A stretch of DNA of 64,000 nt from Roseibacterium elongatum DSM 19469 (GCF_000590925.1 NZ_CP004372.1:2585001-2649000); one strand, 5' to 3'. Shown: positions 45,611 through 54,557, counted from the first letter of the stretch. Program-made: numbers and translations. The notes: generated by a model not told the origin, from the letters alone.

Positions 45611-46713
45611 CAGACACGACACCGCCGAGCGCCATCATCACGCTGGACAAGGTGCACAAGTATTACGGCGATTATCACGCGCTGCGCGGCATCTCGGCCG
45701 AGATCCGGCAGGGCGAGTTCTTTTCGCTGCTGGGGCCCTCGGGCTGTGGCAAGACCACGCTCTTGCGCGCCATCGCGGGGTTCGAGGATATCTCCTCGGG
45801 GGAGATCCAGTTGAGCGGGCGCAACATGGAAGGCGTACCGCCCAACCGGCGGCCCACCAACATGGTGTTTCAGTCCTACGCGATCTTTCCGCATCTCAGC
45901 GTGGCCGAGAACGTCGCCTTCGGCTTGCGGAAGTCGGGCAAGACGCCGGGCGAAAAGCGTCGCGACGTGGCCGAAGCGCTGGAGATGGTGGGATTGGCCG
46001 ATTTCGGCAAACGCGCCGCGCATGCGTTGTCGGGCGGGCAGCGGCAGCGTGTGGCGCTGGCGCGCGCGCTGATCCTCAAGCCCAAGGTGCTGCTGCTGGA
46101 CGAGCCGCTTTCGGCTTTGGACAAGAAGATGCGCGAGCAGATGCAGGTGGAGTTGATCAAGCTGCAGCGCGAGGTGGGGATCACCTTCATCCTTGTCACC
46201 CACGATCAGGAAGAGGCGCTGGTCATGTCCGACCGCATCGCCGTGATGTTCGAGGGCGAGATCGCGCAGCTGGATGACCCGGAGATGCTTTATCGCAGGC
46301 CCCAGTCGCGCCGCGTGGCCGAGTTCATCGGGATGATGAACTTCCTGCCCGCCGAGGTTGTCGATGTCGCGGGCGGCAAGGCCGAGGTCGAGGTCGCGGG
46401 ACTGGGCCGCGCGGCGCTGGAGGCCGGCCAATGCCCCGGCGGCGCGGCCAAAGGGGCCGCACGGATCGGCTTGCGGCCCGAAAGCCTGACCATCCTGTTC
46501 GAAGGCCAGACCGCCGAAAGCGGGCGCAGCGCCGAGGGCGTGGTCGAAGAGGTCGTCTATTATGGCGACATGACCTATTACGACGTGCTCATTCACGGCG
46601 CGCCGTCGAAAGTGTCGGTCTCGATGCGCAACATGCCGGGCCGCAGGGTGCTGGAACGTGGTGACCCGGCGCGTCTGGCCTGGGACCCGCGGGCGATGGT
46701 TCTGTTCCCTTGA
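45607..46713 (+). CDS. potA: PotA-like ABC transporter ATP-binding protein
   Basis: 368-residue ATPase for the two permeases. Walker A LGPSGCGKTTLL (about 40-51), Q-loop FQSYAIFPHLSV, signature ALSGGQRQRVALARAL (about 140-155), Walker B VLLLDEPLSALD (about 162-173), switch His VTHDQEEA, and a C-terminal TOBE domain (about 250-365: RIGLRPESLTIL). GTG start overlaps the PotC-like stop. No substrate-binding gene follows; a PotD-like gene lies 10 kb away. Confidence 0.95.
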   Translation: MTDTTPPSAIITLDKVHKYYGDYHALRGISAEIRQGEFFSLLGPSGCGKTTLLRAIAGFEDISSGEIQLSGRNMEGVPPNRRPTNMVFQSYAIFPHLSVAENVAFGLRKSGKTPGEKRRDVAEALEMVGLADFGKRAAHALSGGQRQRVALARALILKPKVLLLDEPLSALDKKMREQMQVELIKLQREVGITFILVTHDQEEALVMSDRIAVMFEGEIAQLDDPEMLYRRPQSRRVAEFIGMMNFLPAEVVDVAGGKAEVEVAGLGRAALEAGQCPGGAAKGAARIGLRPESLTILFEGQTAESGRSAEGVVEEVVYYGDMTYYDVLIHGAPSKVSVSMRNMPGRRVLERGDPARLAWDPRAMVLFP

Positions 46714-46746
46714 GGGGTTGCGCCGGCTTTGCCGTCGCCGGGGGCA

Positions 46747-46781
46747 AGCGCCGCACGGGGCATCGAGCCCCGTGCGGCGCT
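46747..46781. terminator. Very strong 15-bp hairpin between convergent potA and tusA
   Basis: AGCGCCGCACGGGGC (46747-46761) pairs perfectly with GCCCCGTGCGGCGCT (46767-46781) around ATCGA. No T run follows, but between convergent genes it probably ends or protects both transcripts. Confidence 0.6.
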
Positions 46782-46835
46782 GTCGCGCGTGCCGCGCGGG
46801 GGCATATTTGAAGGATAAAGAGGGGGCGGGGCGGC

Positions 46836-47066
46836 TCAGGCCCCCTTGCGCACCAGATAGGCGGGGCAGGGGCCGCCGGTGTCAGCCCCGAGAAAGCCGT
46901 GACCGTGTTCGGCGCAGAAATGCGGCACATCGATCGCGGCCATGGGATCGGTGGCCAGCAGGCGCAGCACCTGTCCGGGCGCGAGGGTCCGCAAGCCCTG
47001 TTGCAATCGCAGTACGGGCAAGGGGCATTTCAGCCCTTCGGCGTCGAGTTCAAGATCCCAATCCAT
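46836..47066 (-). CDS. TusA/SirA-family sulfur carrier protein
   Basis: 76-residue small cytosolic protein. The family's sulfur-accepting Cys lies in the CPLPVL motif (Cys 14) after DLELDAEGLK; later RLLATDPMAAIDVPHFC and HGFLGADTG match TusA-like proteins. Likely carries persulfide in tRNA thiolation or sulfur oxidation. ATG 47066 fits the family N-terminus; the frame upstream is spurious. Divergent from ccdA, a thiol-disulfide transporter, which fits a sulfur-handling context. Confidence 0.85.
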   Translation of the reverse strand: MDWDLELDAEGLKCPLPVLRLQQGLRTLAPGQVLRLLATDPMAAIDVPHFCAEHGHGFLGADTGGPCPAYLVRKGA

Positions 47067-47160
47067 GCCACGGGGCTTAGCCCCGGGCGCGACGCCCTGT
47101 CCACGGCAATGTGACCCGTGGCGGCGTGACGCCGCCCCGATTTCGGCGTATGCCTCGGTC

Positions 47161-47931
47161 ATGTTCGGAATTGACCTGTTCGATGCGTCGCTCTTGCCGG
47201 CGATGCTGGTGGCGCTGACCGCCGGGGTGCTGAGTTTCCTCAGCCCCTGCGTCTTGCCCATCGTGCCGCCCTATCTGGCCTACATGAGCGGCATCACCAT
47301 GGCCGATGTCGCCGAAGACGCCGCGACCGAGGCTCGGCGCGCGGCGCGCAGAAAGGCGTTGCTGGCAGCGGTGTTCTTTGTGCTGGGCCTGTCGACGGTG
47401 TTCGTCTTTCTGGGGTTCACGGCGTCGATTTTCGGGCAGTTCTTTTTGCAGAACCAGATGCTGCTGGCGCGGATCGCAGGTGCGGTCATCATCATCTTCG
47501 GCCTGCATTTCCTTGGGATCATCACCATCCCGCTTTTGAACCGCGAGGCCCGGTTGGATGCCGGTGACCAGGGCGGGTCCGCCTTTGGGGCCTATGTGCT
47601 GGGGTTGGCCTTTGCCTTTGGCTGGACGCCCTGTATAGGGCCGCAACTGGGCGCCATCCTGTCGATCGCCGCCACCGAGGCGAGTGTCACGCGCGGCACG
47701 GTTTTGCTGGGTGTCTATGCCGTTGGGCTGGGTATCCCCTTCCTGCTGGCCGCGGGCTTCATCGACAAGGCGATGTCGGTCATGACGCGTCTGAAGCGGC
47801 ATATGCGCCTGATCGAGCGGGCCATGGGCCTGCTGCTGGTCTCGGTGGGGGTGGCTCTGATGACGGGGGCGTTTTCGGCCTTTTCCTTCTGGCTCCTCGA
47901 GACCTTCCCGGCCTTGGGTAACCTGGGCTGA
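47161..47931 (+). CDS. ccdA: Cytochrome c biogenesis protein CcdA
   Basis: 256-residue inner-membrane thiol-disulfide transporter passing reducing power to the periplasm for cytochrome c maturation. Six to seven hydrophobic segments. The first redox Cys is in LSFLSPCVLPIVPPYLAYMSG (Cys 30) and the second in FAFGWTPCIGPQLGAI (about 159), the classic pair. MFGIDLFDASLL start chosen at ATG 47161; upstream frame is noise. Confidence 0.93.
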   Translation: MFGIDLFDASLLPAMLVALTAGVLSFLSPCVLPIVPPYLAYMSGITMADVAEDAATEARRAARRKALLAAVFFVLGLSTVFVFLGFTASIFGQFFLQNQMLLARIAGAVIIIFGLHFLGIITIPLLNREARLDAGDQGGSAFGAYVLGLAFAFGWTPCIGPQLGAILSIAATEASVTRGTVLLGVYAVGLGIPFLLAAGFIDKAMSVMTRLKRHMRLIERAMGLLLVSVGVALMTGAFSAFSFWLLETFPALGNLG

Positions 47932-47975
47932 TTTGTGCCATAGGCGTGCCGGAATTGGCCGCTAAACATGCGCTC

Positions 47976-49281
47976 ATGTGCAGGGGCGAGCCAGACCCAC
48001 CGCGCGCAAGCGTGTCCCGCCGCCGGGTGATCTACATCCCCGGATACGATCCTGTGCCGCCGCGCAAGTATCGCGAGCGGTATCGGCGCGAGGCCGCGAA
48101 ACAGGCCGTATTGGCGTGCTACGAGATCGACATGGGCAAGGCGCGGGGCGACGCGCGCTTCGGCTGGCATGTCTCGGCGCGGATCGGAGGGGGCCGCGGT
48201 CGAGACCGAAATCGAGGTCGCCTATTGGGCCGATATCGTGCGCGCATCGATGCAGCAGGGTGTTCTGGCGACCTATGGACAGCTTTTGCGCACGGCTTGG
48301 GCCTATATCGGCTCGGGCGCGTTGTTTCGCCTGATGCGCTTGCGCAAGGGGCCGGTGATCGCGGCGCTGTACCCGGTTGTGCTGCTTTTGGCCGAATTGG
48401 TCATCGCGGCGGTGATCGGTGTTGTCGCGGGGCTGGGCCTGTATCAGGTGCTGGTCTGGTCCGCGACCGGTCTGGGGCTTTTCGGCACGGGGGGCGGCGT
48501 GACGCTGGCCTTTGCCTTGATCGCGGCGACCGGCGGGGGGGCAATGGTCTGGCTTGTGCTGCGCTGGTGTCAGCGGCGCGATGCCCTGTTCGAGTGGTAT
48601 CTGATGCATGATTATGCATTCTCCGCGCGCCTGGGCGGGGCCTTCCCGCAGGAACAGGAGGCCCGGATGGCCGAGGTGGCCGACAGGATCGCCGAGGCCC
48701 TGAAGCGGGATCTCGACGAAGTGCTGATCGTCGGCCATTCCTCGGGGGCCTATCTCGCGGTGTCGATCCTGGCCGATCTGATCCGCGACGGGCGGGTGCC
48801 GAACGAGGGGCCGTGCCTGTCGTTCCTGACGCTTGGCCATGTTGTCCCGATGGTCGCGTTTCTGCCGCGCGCCGACAGGTTGCGCGCCGATCTGGCCTAT
48901 CTGTCCACCCGGCCCGAGTTGAGCTGGGTCGATGTCAGCGCACCGGGCGATGGCTGCTGCTTTGCGCTCTGCGATCCGGTTGCGGTCAGCGGTGTGGCGC
49001 CCGTGGGCAAACGCTGGCCCCTGATCCTGTCGGCCGCCTATACGCAAACCCTGAAACCCGAGACATGGGCCGCCCTGCGCTGGCGGCTGTTCGAGTTGCA
49101 TTTCCAGTATCTCAACGCCTTCGACAATCTGTCCGGGGCGGTGGGCGAGTATGATTACTTCCGTGTGACGGCCGGTCCGCTGACGCTATGGCAACGGTTC
49201 GGGCGGCGGGCCCCCTCGGCCAGTCGGATCGAACGCGCCGTCAACCGCCACACGGGGCAGAAGGAAAGACCCAAGGCATGA
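47976..49281 (+). CDS. Membrane alpha/beta-hydrolase-like protein (frameshifted as read)
   Basis: Reconstructed as about 434 residues. The N-terminus (RRVIYIPGYDPVPPRKYRER, DARFGWHVSARI) is in one frame; one extra G at 48185-48186 separates it from the rest, VETEIEVAYWADIVRAS. Two hydrophobic segments (PVIAALYPVVLLLAELVIAA and the next) are followed by a nucleophile elbow, EVLIVGHSSGAYLAVS, of serine hydrolases, and a late His/Asp region. This looks like a lipase-type hydrolase anchored in the membrane. GTG 48012 and ATG 47976 are both possible starts. Its stop overlaps the P450 start by four bases. Confidence 0.72.
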
Positions 49282-50627
49282 TCCTGCCCCCGAAGCCCCC
49301 GGCACGCCCCGATCGCGTCTCGTTGCGCCAATACCTGAAGCTGTTCCGACAGGATATTCTGTCGGCCCAGCCGGCGCGGCTATACCGGGCGTGGATGGCC
49401 GAGTTTCGGACCCCCTTTTTTCGCAGCTACCTGGTGAACCAGCCCAGCCTTGTGGACGAGGTGCTGAAAGCGCGGCCCATGGATTTCCCGAAGTCCGACC
49501 GCGTGGGCGAAGGGTTGCGCCCCTTGCTGGGCAATTCGGTCTTTCTGACCAATGGCGCGGCATGGCTGCGGCAGCGACGGATCATCGACCCGGCCTTCGA
49601 GGGGGGGCGGCTGCGCGACACGTTTCCCGCCATGTGGGCGGCGGGAGAGGCGGCGGTGGCGCGCATGGGCACCGGCGAGGTGGAAGTCGAGGCCGAGATG
49701 AGTCATGCGGCGGCCGATGTGATCTTTCGCACGCTCTTTTCCATCCCGATCGAGAACGAGGTCGCCGCCGAGACCTTTCACCAGTTCCGGGCCTATCAAC
49801 GCACGCAGCCCATTCTGAATGCGGCGGCCTTCGTGCCATTGCCGCGCTGGATGCCGCGGGGGTTCGCGGCCGAAACAAAACGGACCGCCCGCGCCATCCG
49901 CGGCCTGATCGAGACCTTGACCGCCGAGCGCATGGCCCTGATCCAGGCGGGCACGGCGCCTGACGATCTGGCGACCAAGATCATGACGACCAGCGATCCC
50001 GAAACCGGCGAATGCTTCACGACCGAAGAGATGGTGGACCAGGTTGCGATCTTCTTTCTGGCCGGCCACGAGACCAGCGCCAGCGCTCTGGGGTGGACGC
50101 TCTACCTTTTGGCGCTGTTTCCCGATTGGCAGGACAAGGTGGCCGCCGAGGCCGAGGCGGTCCTCGCGGGCGGCATGGATTTCGCAGTGATGTCGCGGCT
50201 GAAACTGGCGCGGGACGTGTTCCGCGAGGCGCTGCGCCTTTATCCGCCCGTGCCGATGATGGTGCGTGAAACCGTCAGGCCGGAACGGTTCCGCGACCGC
50301 GACCTGCCAGTCGGCAGCCAGGTGGTGCTGTCGCCCTGGCACCTGCATCGCCATGAGCGGGTGTGGGACAACCCCGATGGCTTCGATCCGGGCCGGTGGG
50401 CGACCGAGAACGGCAAGACATGCCTGCGCGAGGCGTGGATCCCGTTTTCGACGGGCGCGCGGGTCTGTACCGGGGCCGGTTTCGCCATGGTCGAAGGGCC
50501 GCTTTTTCTGGCGATGCTGCTGCGCGCGTTCCGATTCGAGCGGATCGACGGCAAGGACCCCGTTCCGGTGGCCTACCTGACCGTGCGCGCCAAGGACGGG
50601 ATCTGGTTGAAACTCGCACCAAGATAG
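49278..50627 (+). CDS. Cytochrome P450
   Basis: 449-residue heme-thiolate monooxygenase. The heme-binding loop FSTGARVCTGAGFA has the proximal Cys near 397; the I-helix AGHETSASALGW (about 264-275) carries the acid-alcohol pair; the K-helix EALRLYPPVPMMVRE gives the ExxR motif. The N-terminus is soluble (KPPARPDRVSLRQYLKLF), no membrane anchor, as in bacterial P450s. Redox partners are not adjacent. Translationally coupled to the hydrolase gene upstream (ATGA), suggesting a shared substrate such as a lipid; that is inference. Confidence 0.94.
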   Translation: MILPPKPPARPDRVSLRQYLKLFRQDILSAQPARLYRAWMAEFRTPFFRSYLVNQPSLVDEVLKARPMDFPKSDRVGEGLRPLLGNSVFLTNGAAWLRQRRIIDPAFEGGRLRDTFPAMWAAGEAAVARMGTGEVEVEAEMSHAAADVIFRTLFSIPIENEVAAETFHQFRAYQRTQPILNAAAFVPLPRWMPRGFAAETKRTARAIRGLIETLTAERMALIQAGTAPDDLATKIMTTSDPETGECFTTEEMVDQVAIFFLAGHETSASALGWTLYLLALFPDWQDKVAAEAEAVLAGGMDFAVMSRLKLARDVFREALRLYPPVPMMVRETVRPERFRDRDLPVGSQVVLSPWHLHRHERVWDNPDGFDPGRWATENGKTCLREAWIPFSTGARVCTGAGFAMVEGPLFLAMLLRAFRFERIDGKDPVPVAYLTVRAKDGIWLKLAPR

Positions 50628-50630
50628 CAA

Positions 50631-50698
50631 ACGGAAATCTCGAGATTTCCGTACGGAAAACTGCCGTTTTCCAGGCAGAAAAACTCGCGTTTTTCTGC
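50631..50698. repeat. Second triple tandem hairpin element
   Basis: Three inverted repeats: 50631-50652 (ACGGAAATCTC/GAGATTTCCGT, perfect palindrome), 50655-50672 (GGAAAAC/GTTTTCC) and 50675-50698 (GCAGAAAAAC/GTTTTTCTGC). It fills the gap between the P450 stop and the convergent small gene that ends at 50701. Same build as the element at 38119-38185. Confidence 0.85.
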
Positions 50699-50700
50699 AC

Positions 50701-50964
50701 CTAGATGTCATGGCGGCTGTACGATGCCGACTTCGGGCGCAGGATGCGCACGGGGTCCCGGTTGCAGAAGACGATGATCTGACCGGCATTCTCGATGGCG
50801 CGAAAGCCGCGGCGATAGACCTCTTCGACGAAGACCTCTTTTCCGAAATAGCGCTCGATATCCCGCGCGCTGCGCCGCAGGACCTTGCCATCGCGGACAA
50901 GGCGCGTGCCGAAAACATCGGCGAGAAAGGCCTCGGGCGAATGGTTCGGGGGCAGGTTTTCCAT
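50701..50964 (-). CDS. Hypothetical protein, 87 residues
   Basis: Small soluble protein: SPEAFLADVFGTRLVRDGKV, LRRSARDIERYFGKEVFVEE and RGFRAIENAGQIIVFCNRDP. I do not assign a family; the strand GQIIVFCN and helical N-terminal part suggest a compact mixed fold. Last gene of the fumC-DUF4169-RHH set on the minus strand, 34 bases after the RHH gene, ending beside the triple-hairpin element. Confidence 0.7.
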   Translation of the reverse strand: MENLPPNHSPEAFLADVFGTRLVRDGKVLRRSARDIERYFGKEVFVEEVYRRGFRAIENAGQIIVFCNRDPVRILRPKSASYSRHDI

Positions 50965-50998
50965 GCAGCCACCCTGCCACAGAAGGGTTAAGGCCCGG

Positions 50999-51220
50999 TT
51001 ACCGCCCGGCCTTGACTTCGTCCAGGACGAACACCCGGATCGCCGAGGCCAGGCCCGAGCTGAGCCCCCGCGCGGCGTCCACCTCGGCGGCCAGATCGTT
51101 GACCGAGGATCCGCGCGCCGCCGCGATGCGTTGGAACTCGGTCCAGAAGGCATCCTCGAGAGACACGCTGGTACGATGCCCTTTCAGGGTCAGCGACCGT
51201 TTTCGCGGGCGGGCGTTCAT
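50999..51220 (-). CDS. Ribbon-helix-helix domain protein
   Basis: 73-residue small DNA-binding protein: KRSLTLKGHRTSVSLEDAFW contains the beta strand of the RHH fold, followed by EFQRIAAARGSSVNDLAAEV and a terminal helix SAIRVFVLDEV. Overlaps the DUF4169 stop by four bases. Many Rhodobacterales carry this gene next to fumC. It may act as an autoregulator of the operon. Confidence 0.85.
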   Translation of the reverse strand: MNARPRKRSLTLKGHRTSVSLEDAFWTEFQRIAAARGSSVNDLAAEVDAARGLSSGLASAIRVFVLDEVKAGR

Positions 51221-51408
51221 TCCTCGTCGGCCCCGTCGCGCCGGTGGGCGTCGAGATGGGCTGCCTCTTTCCCGGTGCGGGCCTGATCGAGATCGCGCTC
51301 GGCCTTGTTGCGGCCGAAGCGGGCGGCATTCGCATCCGCCTGCCGCCGCTTGTCGTCGCGCGCGCGGGTCTTGCGCGCGCGCGACAGGTTCACGATCTTG
51401 CCGCTCAC
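51217..51408 (-). CDS. DUF4169 family protein
   Basis: 63-residue, highly charged protein: [20 protein letters not shown], then [18 protein letters not shown], the DUF4169 core, a basic helical polypeptide likely to bind nucleic acid. Start overlaps the fumC stop, stop overlaps the RHH start. Function unknown. Confidence 0.85.
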   Translation of the reverse strand: MSGKIVNLSRARKTRARDDKRRQADANAARFGRNKAERDLDQARTGKEAAHLDAHRRDGADEE

Positions 51409-52808
51409 TTGGGCCCGATCATGTCTTCGGGGCGCACGACCCGCTCGAAGGTTTCTTCATCGACAAAGCCGAGGCGGATCGCCTCTTCCTTGAGGGTGGT
51501 GCCGTTCTTGTGCGCGGTCTTGGCGACGGTGGTGGCGTTGTCATAGCCGATGGTGGGCGCCAGCGCGGTGACCAGCATCAGGCTTTCCTTCATCAGCCGG
51601 TCGATACGTTCGACATTGGCCTGGGTGCCCATCAGCATCCGTTCGGTGAAGCTGTCGGCGGCATCGCCCAGAAGCTGCATGGACTGCAGCAGGTTATAGG
51701 CCATCATCGGGTTGTAGACGTTCAGCTCGAAATGGCCCTGCGACCCGGCGAACCCGATGGCCGCGTCATTGCCCAGCACATGGGCGCAGACCTGCGTCAT
51801 GGCCTCGGCCTGGGTCGGGTTGACCTTGCCCGGCATGATCGAAGAACCGGGCTCGTTTTCCGGCAGGATCAACTCGCCCAAGCCTGAGCGCGGGCCCGAG
51901 CCGAGAAAGCGCATGTCATTGGCGATCTTGTAGCAGGCCATGGCCGCCGTCTTGATGGCACCCGACATGAAGACCATCGCGTCATGGGCGGCCAGCGCCT
52001 CGAACTTGTTCGGCGCGGTGACGAAGGGCAGGCCGGTGATCGTGGCGATGTTGCTGGCGACGGTCGTGTCCCAGCCCGGCGAGGTGTTCAGCCCGGTGCC
52101 CACGGCGGTGCCGCCCTGCGCCAGTTCGTAGATGCCGGGCAGCGCCATCTTGATCCGCTCGATCCCGTTGCGCACCTGCTTGGCATAGCCCGAGAATTCC
52201 TGCCCCAGCGTCAGTGGCGTCGCATCCTGCGTGTGGGTGCGGCCGATCTTGATAATGTCCTTGAACTCCGCGGACTTGGCCTCCAGCCCCGCCGCCAGTT
52301 TCTCAAGGCCGGGGATCAGCACCTCATGCGCCGTTGTGGCCGCGGCGATATGCATGGCTGTGGGGAACGTGTCGTTCGACGACTGGCCCATGTTGCAGTG
52401 ATCGTTCGGGTGCACCGGGTCCTTCGAGCCGATCTGCCCGCCAAGGATTTCAATCGCACGGTTCGAGATCACCTCGTTCGCGTTCATGTTCGACTGGGTG
52501 CCGGACCCGGTCTGCCAGACAACCAGCGGGAAGTGGCCGTCGAGCTTGCCCTCGATCACCTCGGTGGCGGCGGCGATCATCGCATCGGCCAGCTTGGCGT
52601 CCAGCTTGCCCGAGGCCTTGTTCGCCTCGGCGCAGGCGCGCTTGATGACGCCGAGCGCGCGGACGATGGCAATGGGCTGCCGTTCCCATCCGATGGGAAA
52701 GTTCATCAGGCTGCGCTGCGTCTGTGCGCCCCAGTATTTGTCGACGGGCACCTCGAGCGGGCCGAAGCTGTCGGACTCGGTGCGGGTTTCTGGGCGAGTG
52801 GCGGTCAT
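51405..52808 (-). CDS. fumC: Class II fumarate hydratase
   Basis: 467-residue homotetrameric fumarase of the TCA cycle. Signature [20 protein letters not shown] (about 318-337), [57 protein letters not shown]. Typical length. It leads a minus-strand operon with DUF4169, RHH and an 87-residue gene (four-base overlaps between the first three). Confidence 0.98.
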   Translation of the reverse strand: MTATRPETRTESDSFGPLEVPVDKYWGAQTQRSLMNFPIGWERQPIAIVRALGVIKRACAEANKASGKLDAKLADAMIAAATEVIEGKLDGHFPLVVWQTGSGTQSNMNANEVISNRAIEILGGQIGSKDPVHPNDHCNMGQSSNDTFPTAMHIAAATTAHEVLIPGLEKLAAGLEAKSAEFKDIIKIGRTHTQDATPLTLGQEFSGYAKQVRNGIERIKMALPGIYELAQGGTAVGTGLNTSPGWDTTVASNIATITGLPFVTAPNKFEALAAHDAMVFMSGAIKTAAMACYKIANDMRFLGSGPRSGLGELILPENEPGSSIMPGKVNPTQAEAMTQVCAHVLGNDAAIGFAGSQGHFELNVYNPMMAYNLLQSMQLLGDAADSFTERMLMGTQANVERIDRLMKESLMLVTALAPTIGYDNATTVAKTAHKNGTTLKEEAIRLGFVDEETFERVVRPEDMIGPK

Positions 52809-52871
52809 GTTGTCCCTCCGGTATGCTGTTGCATGCCGTTTAGCCTGACCCAGGGTCGCAGCGCAACGGCA

Positions 52872-53450
52872 TCAAATGGCGCAGGCGCCTGCGGCGCGTT
52901 GCGTAAAGCGATAGACCCGTGCGGGTGGCATGTTCCACCAGATTTTTCGGCTGACCCGCCAAGCAAGCTGCAAATCCTCGCGCACCGGGCGTGCGACGGG
53001 TGGCTTTGGCCCATAGGTGAATTGCACATAGCTGCCCCCCGGTTTGACCCGTTGAAACGTGCCCGACAGAATGGCGCGTTGCAGATCGATGGGCATCGAC
53101 AGCAGGGGCAGGCCCGAAACCACCGCCTGCGCGCCCTCGACCGGCAGGGTGCCGACATCGCCCGCGCTCATCTGATAAACGTTCAGGCCGGCAAAACGCG
53201 TGCGCAATCGGGCGCAGAAGTCGGGGTTCATCTCGATGGAATGCAGGTTCTGCGGCGCCACGCCGCGATCGAGGATGGCCTGCGTGATGTTGCCGGTCCC
53301 GGCACCCAGTTCGATCACCGGGCCGGCGTTCGGGTCGATCTCGGCCACCATTTCGGCGCAGAGAAAGCGCGAGGATGGGGCCAGTGCGACCACCTGATGC
53401 GGTCTGCGCAGAAGCTGCCCCATGAACAGGGCAAAATCGGACGTGGCCAT
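52872..53450 (-). CDS. Phospholipid N-methyltransferase-like protein (PmtA family)
   Basis: 192-residue SAM-dependent methyltransferase. Motif I VIELGAGTGNITQAILDRGV (about 45-64), motif with NLHSIEMNPDFC, and the hydrophobic membrane-association region. Short length and sequence resemble Rhodobacter-type PmtA, which methylates phosphatidylethanolamine to phosphatidylcholine. ATG 53450 (MATSDFALFMGQLLRRP) is chosen; the upstream codons look non-coding. Not every member of this family has been tested. Confidence 0.82.
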   Translation of the reverse strand: MATSDFALFMGQLLRRPHQVVALAPSSRFLCAEMVAEIDPNAGPVIELGAGTGNITQAILDRGVAPQNLHSIEMNPDFCARLRTRFAGLNVYQMSAGDVGTLPVEGAQAVVSGLPLLSMPIDLQRAILSGTFQRVKPGGSYVQFTYGPKPPVARPVREDLQLAWRVSRKIWWNMPPARVYRFTQRAAGACAI

Positions 53451-53557
53451 GTGAAATATCCGCCTGAGCCGCGTTGAAAATCCTTTGCGGCCCACAGGCC
53501 ATGGCCGGCCGCCCAAGGCAAGCCCCGATCGCGGCGCGGTGGCCTTTCGGCGCCGTG

Positions 53558-54058
53558 TCAGTGGTTGCGGCGGAAGGTGTCGAGGCTGACGACCTCGGCA
53601 TCCTTGTGCGGCTCGGGCGCGGCGACGCTGTCGCTTGGGGCCGGTGCTGCCGGGGTTTCGGCGCTTGGCGTATCCTCGTCTTCGGCGTCCTCGACCCCGA
53701 TGCTTTCGAAACGGAGGCCGAATTCGACCGATGGATCGACGAAGGTCAGGATCGCATCGAACGGGATCGACAGCCTTTCGGGGCTGTCGCCGAAGTTCAG
53801 CGTGATCGCAAACCCGTCGTCATCGACCTCCAGCGCATCGTACCAGTGCTGGATCACGATGGTCATCTCGTCGGGGTAGCGATCTGTCAGCCATGGCGCG
53901 ATATCGACGCCCTCGGCCTGCGTGTCGAACGTGATGAAGAAATGATGATGGCCCGGCAATCCGTTCTGCGCCACCTCCGTCAGGACCGTCTGGATCAGGC
54001 CCCGCATCGCATGATGCATCAAACGGCCATAGGCAATGGTTTGCGGTTTGTCGGACAT
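53558..54058 (-). CDS. sspB: SspB family ClpXP adaptor
   Basis: 166-residue protein. The substrate-binding core AYGRLMHHAMRGLIQTVLTE, HHHFFITFDTQAEGVDI and MTIVIQHWYDALEVDDDGF match alphaproteobacterial SspB. The C-terminal tail, with a long acidic/proline linker ending VVSLDTFRRNH, resembles the ClpX-docking peptide. SspB brings ssrA-tagged proteins to ClpXP; the ssrA gene itself lies about 650 bases away, a functional neighbour. Confidence 0.92.
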   Translation of the reverse strand: MSDKPQTIAYGRLMHHAMRGLIQTVLTEVAQNGLPGHHHFFITFDTQAEGVDIAPWLTDRYPDEMTIVIQHWYDALEVDDDGFAITLNFGDSPERLSIPFDAILTFVDPSVEFGLRFESIGVEDAEDEDTPSAETPAAPAPSDSVAAPEPHKDAEVVSLDTFRRNH

Positions 54059-54188
54059 GACGGAGGTTTCCTCTGAGCAGGTGCCCCCACCATAGACGTT
54101 TGAGCCCGATTCGAAAGCCGCCGCAGAAGAAAGCCGCACCCCCTGAGAGATGCGGCCATCTGGTCCGGCTTGGAGGCCGGTGTCTTCG

Positions 54189-54557
54189 TCAGATGTTCGC
54201 GAGGATGAGCCACGAGGCCAGCGACGCCTCGGCCCCGAAGAACGTCCAGCTCTGGCGCGAGGCGGCGTTGTCGCGAAAGATCGAGGTCACGCGCCCGACC
54301 GCTGCACCGCCATAGGCCAGACCCATCACCACCCAGCCCAGCGGTTCGTTCAGCACCATCGCGCCCAGACCCATCCCGACGAACAGCGCACCCGACACGG
54401 CCGACACCTCGGTATAGGCCATGTGTGTCGGCCCGGCGACCATGTCCAACTGTTCCATCGTCCAGCGCGGGGCCAGCCAGCCCAGCAGGCCCAGGCCGAT
54501 GGTCAGAAGGCCTACGGTCATGTTGATGATGTCGATCGCGGTGAATGCGCCCAGCAT
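54189..54557 (-). CDS. Hypothetical membrane protein (DUF4345-like)
   Basis: 122 residues with four hydrophobic segments: AIDIINMTVGLLTIGLGLLG, AVSGALFVGMGLGAMVLN, WVVMGLAYGGAAVG and SLASWLILA. It resembles small four-helix DUF4345-type proteins. ATG 54557 (MLGAFTAIDI) after GAGAGAG; a GTG seven codons upstream is possible. Function unknown. Confidence 0.7.
   Translation of the reverse strand: MLGAFTAIDIINMTVGLLTIGLGLLGWLAPRWTMEQLDMVAGPTHMAYTEVSAVSGALFVGMGLGAMVLNEPLGWVVMGLAYGGAAVGRVTSIFRDNAASRQSWTFFGAEASLASWLILANI

Noticed and set aside
5245..48186. Programmed frameshifting as an explanation for the split genes
   Set aside because: The sites differ, lack slippery heptamers, and in several genes need more than one shift; these genes are not known for frameshifting.
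50988..51002. CtrA-like TTAA-N7-TTAC
   Set aside because: The second half is not TTAA and part of it is the stop codon of the RHH gene; chance match is likely.
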